Assembly (NCBI RefSeq): GCF_020554865.1
Contig: NZ_JAJCIC010000014.1
Coordinates: 1-64,000, forward strand
Length of the DNA stretch: 64,000 nucleotides
Direction: 5' to 3'
From: Lacrimispora sp. 210928-DFI.3.58
GTDB lineage: Bacteria > Bacillota > Clostridia > Lachnospirales > Lachnospiraceae
Each line of letters starts with the position of its first letter. The first letter of the stretch is position 1. Shown one piece after another: positions 33,974 through 42,816 of the stretch. A model generated the notes under the pieces. The model was not told the DNA's origin. It saw only the letters and a list, made by a program, of their open reading frames with translations, and did not search any database. The translations under genes were made by a program, and so were the position numbers.

Positions 33974-34647
33974 GATCTTCTCTTTTCTTTCTGTATTTTG
34001 CTGCGTTCAAAATCCGGGCATTCCTTTTTCAGGAAGCATTCCTCACATTTGGGATTTCTCGCAGTACAAATCGTGCGGCCCAGAGTAATGATGTGGATGT
34101 TCCAGAGGATCCAGTGGTCCTTCGGAAGCACCTTCATCAGATCGTATTCGATCTTCTCCGGCTCCTCTTCCTTTGTCAGACCCAGCTTTCTTGAAATGCG
34201 CTTTACATGGGTGTCCACCACAATGCTGGGCTCATGGTATATATTGCCCCGGATGACATTGGCTGTCTTCCTGCCAACGCCCGCTAAGGAGGTCAGCTCC
34301 TCCAGGGTGCGGGGCAGCACGCCGTCAAGCTCCTCCACCAGGCGCTTGCAGCAGGCAATGATATTCTTTGCCTTTGAGTGGTAAAAACCGATGGAGTGGA
34401 TATCCTTTTCCAGCTCTCCCAGGTCCGCCTCTGCAAAGGCAGTGAGGGTGGGATATTTTTTGAACAGCTCCTCTGTCACAATATTGACTCTGGCATCTGT
34501 GCACTGGGCACTTAAGATCACAGCGATCAAAAGCTGCCACGGGGTCTCGTAATTTAAATAGCAGCGGTAATCCGTCCCATACTGCTCATCCAGCAGCTGC
34601 AGGATGCGGGCAGCACGGGCGGCAGCGGCTTTTTTTGTCTCTGGCAT
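33970..34647 (-). CDS. nth: Endonuclease III (DNA glycosylase/AP lyase)
   Basis: 225 aa from the ATG at 34647 (GAGGAAG upstream); an in-frame TTG overlapping the previous stop is an alternative. Helix-hairpin-helix LAGVGRKTANVI with catalytic Lys, the catalytic Asp in VDTHVKR, and the 4Fe-4S loop C-x6-C-x2-C-x5-C at the C-terminus (CTARNPKCEECFLKKEC). It removes oxidised pyrimidines. In a tight run with the radical SAM gene upstream and the exonuclease downstream. Confidence 0.96.
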   Translation of the reverse strand: MPETKKAAAARAARILQLLDEQYGTDYRCYLNYETPWQLLIAVILSAQCTDARVNIVTEELFKKYPTLTAFAEADLGELEKDIHSIGFYHSKAKNIIACCKRLVEELDGVLPRTLEELTSLAGVGRKTANVIRGNIYHEPSIVVDTHVKRISRKLGLTKEEEPEKIEYDLMKVLPKDHWILWNIHIITLGRTICTARNPKCEECFLKKECPDFERSKIQKEKRRS

Positions 34648-34664
34648 AAATGTAACTTCCTCTC

Positions 34665-36443
34665 TCAATGGATCGAACTGATCGTCATATCAGAACCGGA
34701 GGCTGGCTGTAATTCATACATAATGGCGTTGTTTGTGAGGGGATCACGCTTTTTGTAATCAAACAGCAGCATTTTCCCGTTCCCCATGACTTCTATGTGG
34801 GCCATCTTGCTCATCTGTCTGGCATCATAGCCTGTATACTCTGTCAGGTAATGGGGCGCGGCATATTCCTGTTCAAAAAATACTCTTATCCTGTCCTTGT
34901 ACTCCGACTGGTCCCTTGCAAAGGAAGGGCGCTTTTTGATATTTTCCCGGAGATACAGGTCGGTCATCATGGTGTCGCGCAGGATTTCCAATCGTTCGGG
35001 CGATACGGTTTCTTCCAGCATCCGGAATAATATCTCGTATCTGGCAAGGCGGCTGTGGCTGACCTCCTGCAGGCCATGGGCCTGATAGTAGCGGGATATA
35101 TGGAAAAACATCTGATATGGCGTGTCAAACAGGTCCTCCATATAGGCAATGGTTGTAGTGAACTGGCGGCTGTTGTAGTAGACCTCCACCATTTCCTCTA
35201 TTCCCTTGAGCTCCAGTATATCATCGTAGGAAAGCCAGCGGGTGGACAGCACCTCGTAGGGCGGTGCAGAACTGTAGCATATGCGATGGCTGGCAGCTGT
35301 CTCCCCCATGTAGGAGCCCTTTAGGACCTTTAAAAATCCCAGCTGCAGCTGCTCCGGCTCCATGGAATACACCTGGTTGAAGGAACGGCGGAAGCTTGCC
35401 AGATCCTCGTATGGAAGGCCTGCGATCAGGTCAAGATGCTGGTGAATATTCCGTCCCCTGTTGATACTGGATGTAATGCGCCTGATCTCCCCAATGTCCG
35501 TCTTCCTCCGGATCGCTTCCAGTGTCCTTTGGTTGGTGGACTGTACGCCGATCTCCAGCTGTATGAGCCCTGGGCGCATGGCTGACAGCAAGGCCAGCTC
35601 CTCCTCATCCAGCAGGTCTGCCGCGATCTCGAAGTGGAAATTTGTGATGCCGTTGTCATGTTCCAGAATATACTGCCAGACTGCCATGGCATGGCTTTTT
35701 TTGCAGTTAAAGGTCCTGTCCACAAATTTCACCTGGGGAACATGGGCCTTCAGGAAAAATGACAGCTCCTCTTTTACCAGCTCCGGGCTGCGAAAGCGCA
35801 CGCGCTTGTCAATGGAGGACAGGCAATAGCTGCAGGAAAATGGACATCCGCGGCTGCTCTCATAGTAGATGATACGGTGTTCCAGCTCCTTCATATCCAT
35901 GGCGGCATAGGGGAAGGGGATCTCATCCAGGTCAATAAGCTGGCAGCTGCCCGTATCCTCTATGGCTTCATCCGAGGTGCGCCAGAGGAGGCCTGGGACC
36001 CCGGAAAGAGGTTTCCCCTTCATTTTGGCACAGAGCAGCTGGGCAAAAACAGACTCTCCCTCGCCTTTCATGATCCCCTCTGCCTCAGGATAGTCTTTTA
36101 GCACCTGCTCTCCGTCATAAGATACCTCCGGACCGCCCAGCCATATCTGTACATTGGGAAGTACCTTTTTGATATCGGGAAGAAGGGCCTTTATGCAGCT
36201 GATATTCCAGATATAACAGGAAAACCCGATAAAATCGGGCTTTCTTTTGTAGATATCCTGTAAAATTGTCTCTGTTTGATGGTTGATCGTATATTCGGCA
36301 AGGTCGATCGAAATTGGGCTGGGACCGGAGGCCCGTCCTCCCTCTTGAATGCCCAGAGCCTTCCTGGCATAGGCCTTCAGGCTGTAGATCCCCAGATTGG
36401 AGTGGATATACTTTGCATTGACTGCCGCTAAAAGTACCTTCAT
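34665..36443 (-). CDS. B12-binding domain radical SAM protein (DUF4080 type)
   Basis: 592 aa. N-terminal cobalamin-binding-like Rossmann domain (about 1-135: LLAAVNAKYIHSNLGIYSLKAYA, PDFIGFSCYIWN, IWLGGPEVSYD). Radical SAM domain with the cluster motif GCPFSCSYC (C-x3-C-x2-C, about 200-206) and the GIQSTNQRTLEAIRRKT strand. The C-terminus carries DUF4080-like sequence. The substrate is unknown. One base separates it from the dCMP deaminase gene. Confidence 0.88.
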   Translation of the reverse strand: MKVLLAAVNAKYIHSNLGIYSLKAYARKALGIQEGGRASGPSPISIDLAEYTINHQTETILQDIYKRKPDFIGFSCYIWNISCIKALLPDIKKVLPNVQIWLGGPEVSYDGEQVLKDYPEAEGIMKGEGESVFAQLLCAKMKGKPLSGVPGLLWRTSDEAIEDTGSCQLIDLDEIPFPYAAMDMKELEHRIIYYESSRGCPFSCSYCLSSIDKRVRFRSPELVKEELSFFLKAHVPQVKFVDRTFNCKKSHAMAVWQYILEHDNGITNFHFEIAADLLDEEELALLSAMRPGLIQLEIGVQSTNQRTLEAIRRKTDIGEIRRITSSINRGRNIHQHLDLIAGLPYEDLASFRRSFNQVYSMEPEQLQLGFLKVLKGSYMGETAASHRICYSSAPPYEVLSTRWLSYDDILELKGIEEMVEVYYNSRQFTTTIAYMEDLFDTPYQMFFHISRYYQAHGLQEVSHSRLARYEILFRMLEETVSPERLEILRDTMMTDLYLRENIKKRPSFARDQSEYKDRIRVFFEQEYAAPHYLTEYTGYDARQMSKMAHIEVMGNGKMLLFDYKKRDPLTNNAIMYELQPASGSDMTISSIH

Positions 36444-36444
36444 T

Positions 36445-36939
36445 TTATACCTCTACCTCTATCTTGCGGCCCGTGGGCTGATATTGGTAATAGCGGACTC
36501 CGGCTGCGTTCAGCATCCGCTTGGAAGCCCTGACGGACGGTGTATCTGCGTATTTATCCACCCGGTATACGATCGTCCTGATACCGGCCTGGATGATCGC
36601 CTTTGCACATTCATTGCACGGAAACAGGGTCACATAGAGCTTGCTTCCTTCCAGGCTGCCGCCTCTGTAGTTTAAGATGGCGTTCAGCTCGCTGTGGGTG
36701 GAGTAAAAGTATTTGGCATTGTAGGGATCGTCCTCCTGATGCTCCTTTCCCCACGGAAATTCATCGTCAGAGCAGCCCTTGGGAAAACCATTGTAGCCCA
36801 TGGACAAAATCTTGTTGTCCTCACTTACAATACAGGCTCCCACCTGGGTGCTGGGATCCTTTGAACGCTTTCCCGCCAGGATCGCCACCCCCATAAAATA
36901 TTCATCCCATGTTATATAGTCGGAACGCTTTTCCGTCAT
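36445..36939 (-). CDS. Deoxycytidylate (dCMP) deaminase
   Basis: 164 aa from the ATG at 36939 (GGAGGGAG upstream). The zinc deaminase motifs are H-x-E in STHSELNAIL and P-C-x2-C in LFPCNECAKAII. The GYNGFPKGCSDDEFPWGKE insertion is typical of dCMP deaminases. It converts dCMP to dUMP for dTTP synthesis. Confidence 0.93.
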   Translation of the reverse strand: MTEKRSDYITWDEYFMGVAILAGKRSKDPSTQVGACIVSEDNKILSMGYNGFPKGCSDDEFPWGKEHQEDDPYNAKYFYSTHSELNAILNYRGGSLEGSKLYVTLFPCNECAKAIIQAGIRTIVYRVDKYADTPSVRASKRMLNAAGVRYYQYQPTGRKIEVEV

Positions 36940-37047
36940 ATCTCTTCTCCCTCCATTGTGCGCTGCCATCTTTCTTTTCCCCGGTTTTGTTCTTTGGACG
37001 TCTGGGTTTTATTTTAGCATAGGAGGATGGGAAAGTAAATATGTTTG

Positions 37048-37878
37048 CTATTCCAAGCCAATATCCATGCTCCCGGAGCGGAAGCCCTCCAGATCCAGTG
37101 TGATGTAGGTAAAGCCCAGGGCTTTCATAGCAGCTGTGATCTCGCCGGAGCGGGACAGGAACAGGGAAAAGAGCTCTTTGTCTACCTCGATCCTGGCTAT
37201 GGTGCCGTGCAGGCGCAGGCGGACATTTGCCCGGGTGCCTGCAAGGCTTCTCAGATAGGCTTCCCCCTCCTCCATGCGCTTTAACAGCTCATAGTCGATG
37301 GGCGTGTTGTAGGGCAGTCTGGTGGCCATGCAGGGGGTGGAAGGCCTGGAGGCAGCGGAAATCCCATAGGAGGCAGCAATGGCCTTTACCTCCTCCTTTG
37401 TTATGTGAAGGAGGGCCAGAGGACTTATGATCCCCAGCTCCCTTAAGGCCTGTATCCCAGGTCTGTAAACATGGAGGTCATCCTCGTTGGTTCCGTCCAT
37501 GACGCAGAAGACGCCCTGGGATGCCGCGAATCCCTTCAGGGTTTCAAACAAATGCTTTTTGCAGAGGTAACAGCGGTTGACGGGATTTTGGCGGATCGCC
37601 TCCTGCTCCAGCTCGTCGATGTCTATGATCTTATGGATCCCTCCCAGCTCCCCTGCCACCTTTTTTGCATTTTCCAGGTCACAGGCAGGGTGGAGGCGGG
37701 TGTTGAAGGTGACTGCGTATACGTTCTTTCCTGTCTTGGCAGCAGCCTCCGCGGCTGTCTTAAGCAAAAGGCTGCTGTCCACTCCGCCGGAAAACGCCAG
37801 GCAGAGGTCCTGCTCCATATATGTCTCCATCAGGTGTCTGAGGGCTGCTTTTTTCTGTTCTGTTGCTGATCGGTTCAT
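37048..37878 (-). CDS. larE: LarE, sacrificial sulfur transferase of nickel-pincer cofactor synthesis
   Basis: 276 aa. PP-loop ATPase motif FSGGVDSSLL at 29-38, which adenylates the substrate carboxylate. The Cys in STPCMATRLPY (C183) is in the position of the family's sulfur-donating cysteine, so this is the single-Cys, self-sacrificing type. It acts after LarB and LarC substrates are formed. About 75 bases after larC, same strand; a GTAACTGT/ACAGTTAC hairpin occupies the gap. Confidence 0.92.
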   Translation of the reverse strand: MNRSATEQKKAALRHLMETYMEQDLCLAFSGGVDSSLLLKTAAEAAAKTGKNVYAVTFNTRLHPACDLENAKKVAGELGGIHKIIDIDELEQEAIRQNPVNRCYLCKKHLFETLKGFAASQGVFCVMDGTNEDDLHVYRPGIQALRELGIISPLALLHITKEEVKAIAASYGISAASRPSTPCMATRLPYNTPIDYELLKRMEEGEAYLRSLAGTRANVRLRLHGTIARIEVDKELFSLFLSRSGEITAAMKALGFTYITLDLEGFRSGSMDIGLE

Positions 37879-37952
37879 GGTTTTCCTGCTTTCTGCGACG
37901 GACTTATCGTGATGGTTTGTAACTGTTCAGTACCTTCACAGTTACGACGGTT

Positions 37953-39383
37953 TTACAAGTTCTGCGCTTTGGCTGCCGCCTCTACCACTGCATGGTAGAC
38001 AGTGCCGAAATCAGCCTGGCCTCCCTGTTCGCGGCAGATATTCCGGATACTTTCATATTCAGGGTAGCAGAATGTACGGCCGCCCCGGCTGCATACCTTT
38101 ACTTCGGCCGGGCCATAGGGTGTGTCTACTGTTATTTTGCGGCGCTCTAAGACAGTGCGCTCTGCCGGGAAACGGCGTATACCGATGGTCGTCGTGTTGG
38201 AAAATATGATATCCTCCAGCTGTTCCCTGAGCTCTTCCCGGCAGAGTACGGAGAGCATATATGCGGGACGGTTCTTCTTCATGTAAATGGGAGTATGCCA
38301 CACATCGCTGGCTCCGGCCTCTAAAAGAAGCTCCATTACCAGACCCAGCATTTCTCCGCTGCCGTCGTCAATGTTAGTCTCCAGGATCGTCATCCGCTCT
38401 GACGGACAGCCCGCAGCCGGATCCTCCTTTTTCGCTGTCTGTGTATTGGCCGGAGCGGAAGCTTCCTGCCCGGACTCCGGCTGGATCAGCATAGCCCGCA
38501 GGATGTTTGCCTGTTTAAATTCTTTGTTTCCGGCTCCGATCCCAATCTTTAGGATGCGGTAGGAATCAGGAAGTGTCTCTCCTGTGCGGACAGCTGCTGC
38601 GATCGCTGCCCCTGTGGGCGTTACCATCTCTCCGTCATTGTCTGTAAGGCGCATCTTCAGACCGTAAGCCGCCGCAATGTTCGATGTGGCCGGTACGGGG
38701 ACGGGCAGTGTTCCGTGCTGGCATTTTACATATCCTCTGCCCTCTGCCAGAGGCGATACGATCACCTCCTCGATCCCCAGATTGTCCAGACATACTGCCA
38801 CGCTCACAATATCCACAATGGAATCAATGGCCCCTACCTCGTGGAAATGTACCTGTTCAATGGGAAGGCCATGGGCCTTTGACTCTGCTTCCGCCACGAT
38901 CTCAAAAATCTTACGCGCAGTCGCCTTCACCCGCTCCCCGGCATCCAGACGGCCGATGATCTGGTAGATGTCGTATAGGTTGCGGTGGGTGTGGGGATGG
39001 GCATGATCGTGGCTATGGCCGTGATCGTGGTTATGATCGTGATCGTGGCCGTGCTCATGATCGTGATCGTGACCGTGCTCATGATCGTGACCGTGCTCAT
39101 GATCGTGACCGTGTTCATGATCGTGGCCGTGCTCATGATCGTGACCGTGTTCATGATCGTGGCCGTGCTCATGCCCATCCTCCTCCAGATGCACATCAAA
39201 ATCATATGCACTGATCCCGCATTTATCTTTTCTTCCAAAATGCAGATGATACCCATCTACACCCAGACTTTCCAGTGCGTGCTCCAGCACGGCCCTGTCG
39301 GCCCCAAGATCAAGCAATGCTCCTACTGTCATATCTCCGCTGATCCCGGAGCTGCATTCTAAATATAACATTTTTCCCATCAT
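37953..39383 (-). CDS. larC: LarC, nickel-insertion protein, with extended His-rich region
   Basis: 476 aa in one uninterrupted frame, unlike species where LarC is split by a programmed frameshift. N-terminal LYLECSSGISGDMTVGALLDLGA (about 7-29) and the C-terminal ILETNIDDGSGEMLGLVMELLLEAGASDVW are clear LarC sequence. Residues 71 to about 133 are an almost pure His/Asp/Glu/Gly tract built of HEHGHD units, far longer than usual, and suited to nickel storage. Downstream of larB with overlapping stop and start. Confidence 0.95.
   Translation of the reverse strand: MMGKMLYLECSSGISGDMTVGALLDLGADRAVLEHALESLGVDGYHLHFGRKDKCGISAYDFDVHLEEDGHEHGHDHEHGHDHEHGHDHEHGHDHEHGHDHEHGHDHDHEHGHDHDHNHDHGHSHDHAHPHTHRNLYDIYQIIGRLDAGERVKATARKIFEIVAEAESKAHGLPIEQVHFHEVGAIDSIVDIVSVAVCLDNLGIEEVIVSPLAEGRGYVKCQHGTLPVPVPATSNIAAAYGLKMRLTDNDGEMVTPTGAAIAAAVRTGETLPDSYRILKIGIGAGNKEFKQANILRAMLIQPESGQEASAPANTQTAKKEDPAAGCPSERMTILETNIDDGSGEMLGLVMELLLEAGASDVWHTPIYMKKNRPAYMLSVLCREELREQLEDIIFSNTTTIGIRRFPAERTVLERRKITVDTPYGPAEVKVCSRGGRTFCYPEYESIRNICREQGGQADFGTVYHAVVEAAAKAQNL
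39001..39180. repeat. 18-bp tandem repeats inside larC
   Basis: Units such as CATGATCGTGACCGTGCT recur about seven times with small changes (TGCTCA, TGTTCA, TGGCCG variants), encoding the HEHGHD units. Variation is mostly at third positions, so the peptide is conserved more than the DNA; copy number could change by slippage in steps of six residues. Confidence 0.9.
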
Positions 39384-40126
39384 TTGTTCACCGCCATTCG
39401 ATTTATCTGTGTCGCTATATAGCCTGCGCCGTAGCCATTGTCGATATTCACCACGGAGATCCCGTTGGCGCAGGAGTTTATCATAGTGAGAAGGGCTGAC
39501 AGCCCGTGGAAGCTGGCTCCGTATCCCACGGATGTGGGGACTGCGATCACCGGGCAGTCCGCCAAGCCGGCGATCACGGTTCCCAGGGCTCCCTCCATTC
39601 CGGCCACTGCGATAATGCAGTTTGCCTTACGCAGCCTGTCCCTCTGGCTCAAAAGCCTGTGTATCCCCGCTACGCCCACATCATAGATGCGCTCCACCTT
39701 TGTGCCAAAATATTCTGCGGTCTGGGCCGCCTCCTCCGCCACAGGGATATCCGCTGTGCCGCCTGTACATACGGCAACACAGCCCTTTCTCTCCTTTCCC
39801 TCCGGCTCTGCCTTTACGATCCTGGAAATCGGATCATATACGGCACAAGGCACAGCAGTGCGGATCAGCTCATACTGCTCCACAGAGGCACGTGTCCCCA
39901 GCACCTCGCCGTCCCGCTCATAAAACTTTAAAAAGATCTCCTTCAGATAAGCATCCGGCTTTCCCTGGCAGAACACCGTCTCTCCAAAGCCGGAACGCAG
40001 CTTCCGGTGATGATCCAATTTTGCATATCCCAGATCCTCATAGGGCAGATCCTTCAGAAGCCGTTCTGCCTCCTCTACTGTCAGCTGTCCTTCTTTTACC
40101 TGGGAAAGCAGCTTTCCTACATCCAT
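39380..40126 (-). CDS. larB: LarB, nickel-pincer cofactor biosynthesis carboxylase
   Basis: 248 aa from the ATG at 40126 (GAGG 6 bases upstream); a GTG four codons earlier overlaps the preceding gene. The C-terminal domain resembles AIR carboxylase PurE (VAVCTGGTADIPVAEEAAQTAEYFG, AGMEGALGTVIAGL, PVIAVPTSVGYGASFHGLSALLTMINSC). It carboxylates and hydrolyses nicotinic acid adenine dinucleotide to start the pathway. Overlaps larC by four bases. Confidence 0.94.
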   Translation of the reverse strand: MDVGKLLSQVKEGQLTVEEAERLLKDLPYEDLGYAKLDHHRKLRSGFGETVFCQGKPDAYLKEIFLKFYERDGEVLGTRASVEQYELIRTAVPCAVYDPISRIVKAEPEGKERKGCVAVCTGGTADIPVAEEAAQTAEYFGTKVERIYDVGVAGIHRLLSQRDRLRKANCIIAVAGMEGALGTVIAGLADCPVIAVPTSVGYGASFHGLSALLTMINSCANGISVVNIDNGYGAGYIATQINRMAVNK

Positions 40127-40134
40127 TTTAAGCC

Positions 40135-41253
40135 TCACTTTCCATCTGTCTTTCTCTTTTCTTCCAGCAGCCGGGCATACAACCCATCATCAATCGGGAA
40201 ATCCACCCGCTTGTCCAGCCATGAGGACAGATAGGCTCCATTTGTCATGGCAATAGCCCTTAAGCCGTCCTCCCCTGCTGCCATGAGAGGCGTTCCCTTC
40301 CGCAGATGATCGGAAAAATTTTTGAATACCATCTGATATCCCGTGGCTTCTTCCTTCTCCACACTGATCTCCCGCTGCCGGTGTTCCAGTTTTCCATAAA
40401 TTTCCTGGTTTACCCTGGCAAATTCCTGGATATCCATCACATTTTCATCCAGAATAAGGCGGCTGGTATCCTCGATACATAAGCGCCCTTTTGTCCCCCA
40501 GATCTCCAGACGGTTTACCCCCGGATTCTCCCCACTGGCGCTTATAAAGGTTCCATGAAGGCCGTTTTTATGATAAAACTGGATATCGGCGCCATCATCC
40601 ACCTGAAAATCATTGTATTTCCCATAATCCAGCACTGCAAGTACACTGTCGGGCATTCCCAAAAGCCACTGCCAGATATCCAGGTAATGCTGGCTCTGGT
40701 TGATCAGCAGGCCGCCGCACTCCCCTTTCCATGTACTCCTCCAGGGCGCAGAATGGTGATAAGCCGGCGTTCTGTACCAGGTATTGCATATCCACAAGGC
40801 CCTATGGAGCGTCCCAAGACAGCCGGCATCCAGCATTTCCTTTGCCTTTTGGAATACCGGATTCATCCTGACATTGAATATCATGCCATAGCTGACTCCG
40901 GCCTTCTCTGTCTCCTCCAAAAGCTCCTTTACCTCTTTTGTGGAAATACCCGCAGGCTTATCGGAAAGGATATGCTTTCCCGCCCTTGCTGCCGCCTTTC
41001 CGATCTCCACATGGCTGGTGTGGGGAGTCACGATCACAACTGCATCGAACTCATTCCCATGGGCCATGGTATCCTCCACATCCCTATAGACAGAGACTTC
41101 CGGATATTTCTCTCTCAGCTCGGCCTGCCCCGCCTGATTGCGGCAGCACACGCCTGCCAGGGACATTCCCTCGATCTCCCTGTCATACAGCATCTTCACA
41201 TACTTGCTGCCCATCCCGCCATAGCCGATGACAGCAGCTCTTACCTGCTCCAT
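40135..41253 (-). CDS. Gfo/Idh/MocA family oxidoreductase
   Basis: 372 aa. N-terminal Rossmann domain with GYGGMGSKYVKM (about 10-21), the EKP-type motif in ILSDKPAGISTKEV, and a C-terminal substrate domain (GLLINQSQHYLDIWQWLLG). It is a NAD(P)-dependent sugar or inositol dehydrogenase of unknown substrate. It directly precedes larB (8 bases from its ATG) and is likely in the same operon, which may hint at the compound handled by the missing LarA-type racemase. Confidence 0.85.
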   Translation of the reverse strand: MEQVRAAVIGYGGMGSKYVKMLYDREIEGMSLAGVCCRNQAGQAELREKYPEVSVYRDVEDTMAHGNEFDAVVIVTPHTSHVEIGKAAARAGKHILSDKPAGISTKEVKELLEETEKAGVSYGMIFNVRMNPVFQKAKEMLDAGCLGTLHRALWICNTWYRTPAYHHSAPWRSTWKGECGGLLINQSQHYLDIWQWLLGMPDSVLAVLDYGKYNDFQVDDGADIQFYHKNGLHGTFISASGENPGVNRLEIWGTKGRLCIEDTSRLILDENVMDIQEFARVNQEIYGKLEHRQREISVEKEEATGYQMVFKNFSDHLRKGTPLMAAGEDGLRAIAMTNGAYLSSWLDKRVDFPIDDGLYARLLEEKRKTDGK

Positions 41254-41325
41254 ACCATTATCCTCCTGTTAAAAATACCCCATGTTCTTCATTATACAGG
41301 AAATCTATTTGAAAGGAAATACTAA

Positions 41326-41354
41326 AAGTCCCAGAACCTAATGTTCCGGGACTT
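41326..41354 (-). terminator. rpsR terminator
   Basis: On the minus strand AAGTCCCGGAAC pairs with GTTCTGGGACTT around ATTAG, then a short T-run. It lies 24 bases past the rpsR stop. Confidence 0.75.
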
Positions 41355-41377
41355 TCTTACATGATCTTATGCAATTA

Positions 41378-41647
41378 TTAATCGCAAGTATAGGGCATCA
41401 GAGCGATGTGACGTGCACGCTTGATCGCTACTGTTAAAGCTCTCTGGTGCTTTGCGCAGTTGCCGGTGATACGGCGGGGAAGGATCTTTCCTCTCTCGGA
41501 TACGTATCTCTTTAACTTGTTTACGTCCTTGTAATCGATCGTGCCGTTCTTATCGCCACAGAATACGCAAACTTTTTTTCTTCTGCGCATTCCGCCTGGT
41601 CTTCTCATCTTAGCGCCGTCTGGTCTATCTGTTTTATTAAATGCCAT
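41378..41647 (-). CDS. rpsR: Ribosomal protein bS18
   Basis: 89 aa from the ATG at 41647 behind [57 protein letters not shown] is diagnostic. Cys residues of the zinc-type N-terminus are present. It pairs with S6 on the 30S platform. Last gene of rpsF-ssb-rpsR. Confidence 0.97.
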   Translation of the reverse strand: MAFNKTDRPDGAKMRRPGGMRRRKKVCVFCGDKNGTIDYKDVNKLKRYVSERGKILPRRITGNCAKHQRALTVAIKRARHIALMPYTCD

Positions 41648-41685
41648 TGGTGTTGTCCTCCTTATATTATTCACCGCGAAACATC

Positions 41686-42153
41686 CTAGTTGAACGGAAG
41701 GCCCTCGTCCTCTACGCCGTCCGGGATGTTCATAAACCCATCACCAATCGCACTGGCAGGAGCCGGTCTCTGTGCAGGAGCGGATGGCTGTCCATAGCCG
41801 CTCATGTCAGAAGCCTGACCCTTACTGTCTGCGAATTCCTGGTCATCAAGGATGACCTCGGTGGTGTATACTCTCTGACCGTCTTTGTTCACATAGCTTC
41901 CTGTCTGGAGCCTGCCGGAAACAAGCACACGCATGCCCTGGCGGAAATACCTCTCTGCGAACTCGCCTGCACGGTCAAATGCCACGCAGTTGATAAAATC
42001 TGCTGTCTGCTGCTGGTCTCCTCCGTCCTGGTTCCTGCGGCCTCTCCTGTCCACTGCAAGGGTATATCTTGCAATTGCCATGGAACGCTCGCCCTGTGAA
42101 TATCTTACTTCCGGATCTCTTGTCAATCTTCCCATCAGGATAACTCTGTTCAT
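41686..42153 (-). CDS. ssb: Single-stranded DNA-binding protein
   Basis: 155 aa. OB fold about 1-105 ([55 protein letters not shown]), a short Pro/Ala/Gln linker and the acidic C-terminal tip ending in DEGLPFN, close to the DDDLPF consensus that recruits repair partners. In the usual rpsF-ssb-rpsR operon. Confidence 0.97.
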   Translation of the reverse strand: MNRVILMGRLTRDPEVRYSQGERSMAIARYTLAVDRRGRRNQDGGDQQQTADFINCVAFDRAGEFAERYFRQGMRVLVSGRLQTGSYVNKDGQRVYTTEVILDDQEFADSKGQASDMSGYGQPSAPAQRPAPASAIGDGFMNIPDGVEDEGLPFN

Positions 42154-42200
42154 ACGGTCACACTTCCTTTTCTCATCCCTTTATAAGGGAGCGGGTATTC

Positions 42201-42488
42201 TTATGCCTCTGCCTTTACGCATAAGTATCTGATCACTGGTTCCATAATACGAACGTGAGCCTCTACTTCGTTAGGGCATACAGAATCGCCATCGAACTGG
42301 ATGAAGTAATAGTAAGCTTCATGCATCTTCTGGATCTCATATGCAAGTCTCTTCTTACCCCACTCATCTACGTTGGTTACGGTGCCACCGAAACGGGTAA
42401 TATAGCCTTTTACCTTCTCGATTGCTGCTGCACGCTCTTCGTCTTCAAGCTTCACATTCAGAACAACGGTTAACTCATACTTGTTCAT
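42201..42488 (-). CDS. rpsF: Ribosomal protein bS6
   Basis: 95 aa, typical. MNKYELTVVLNVKLEDEERAAAIEKVKGYITRFGG and WGKKRLAYEIQKMHEAYYYFIQFD are diagnostic. First gene of rpsF-ssb-rpsR; AAGGAGG precedes the ATG. Confidence 0.97.
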   Translation of the reverse strand: MNKYELTVVLNVKLEDEERAAAIEKVKGYITRFGGTVTNVDEWGKKRLAYEIQKMHEAYYYFIQFDGDSVCPNEVEAHVRIMEPVIRYLCVKAEA

Positions 42489-42564
42489 CTTGCTTTACCT
42501 CCTTGTGGTCTCTGGCCCCTGCTTTCAGTTTCAGGAGCAAGGATATAATATGTCACAGAAAGTT

Positions 42565-42593
42565 ATTTTAACAAATCTTCGCGGTAAATGCAA
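42565..42593 (-). promoter_or_regulatory. Promoter of rpsF-ssb-rpsR
   Basis: TTGCAT (42588-42593) and TAAAAT (42565-42570) on the minus strand with a 17-bp spacer; leader about 70 nt. Confidence 0.7.
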
Positions 42594-42608
42594 GCATTTT
42601 TTCGGTTT

Positions 42609-42800
42609 TTATGCTTTTTTTGTCAGGCCTCTGGTGTTCTTCTCCACCAGCCTGCGGGCTACCATGACCTGGTGGCCGCAGCCCATGCATTTCAGCCTGA
42701 AATCAGCCCCTACCCGGAGGATCTCCCACTCGCTGCTGCCGCATGGGTGGGGCTTTTTCAGCTTTACCACATCGCCTATCTCATAATTCAGCTTTTCCAT
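42609..42800 (-). CDS. DUF951 family protein
   Basis: 63 aa. The pattern YEIGDVVKLKKPHPCGSSEWEILRVGADFRLKCMGCGHQVMVARR, with a Cys pair (CMGC) and a lone Cys in HPCG, is the DUF951 signature (YyzM-like). A small beta-barrel with possible metal ligation; no known function. It follows the aldo/keto reductase by 16 bases. Confidence 0.88.
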   Translation of the reverse strand: MEKLNYEIGDVVKLKKPHPCGSSEWEILRVGADFRLKCMGCGHQVMVARRLVEKNTRGLTKKA

Positions 42801-42816
42801 TTTTTTAAGTCCACCA

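Noticed and set aside
39001..39180. CRISPR-like regular repeats
   Set aside because: The 18-bp units have no spacers, stay in frame and encode the His-rich part of LarC.
38985..39362. 125-codon plus-strand frame opposite the LarC repeats (Val/Met/Ile-rich)
   Set aside because: It is the antisense reading of the His-codon repeats; the minus-strand LarC frame has clear family motifs on both sides.
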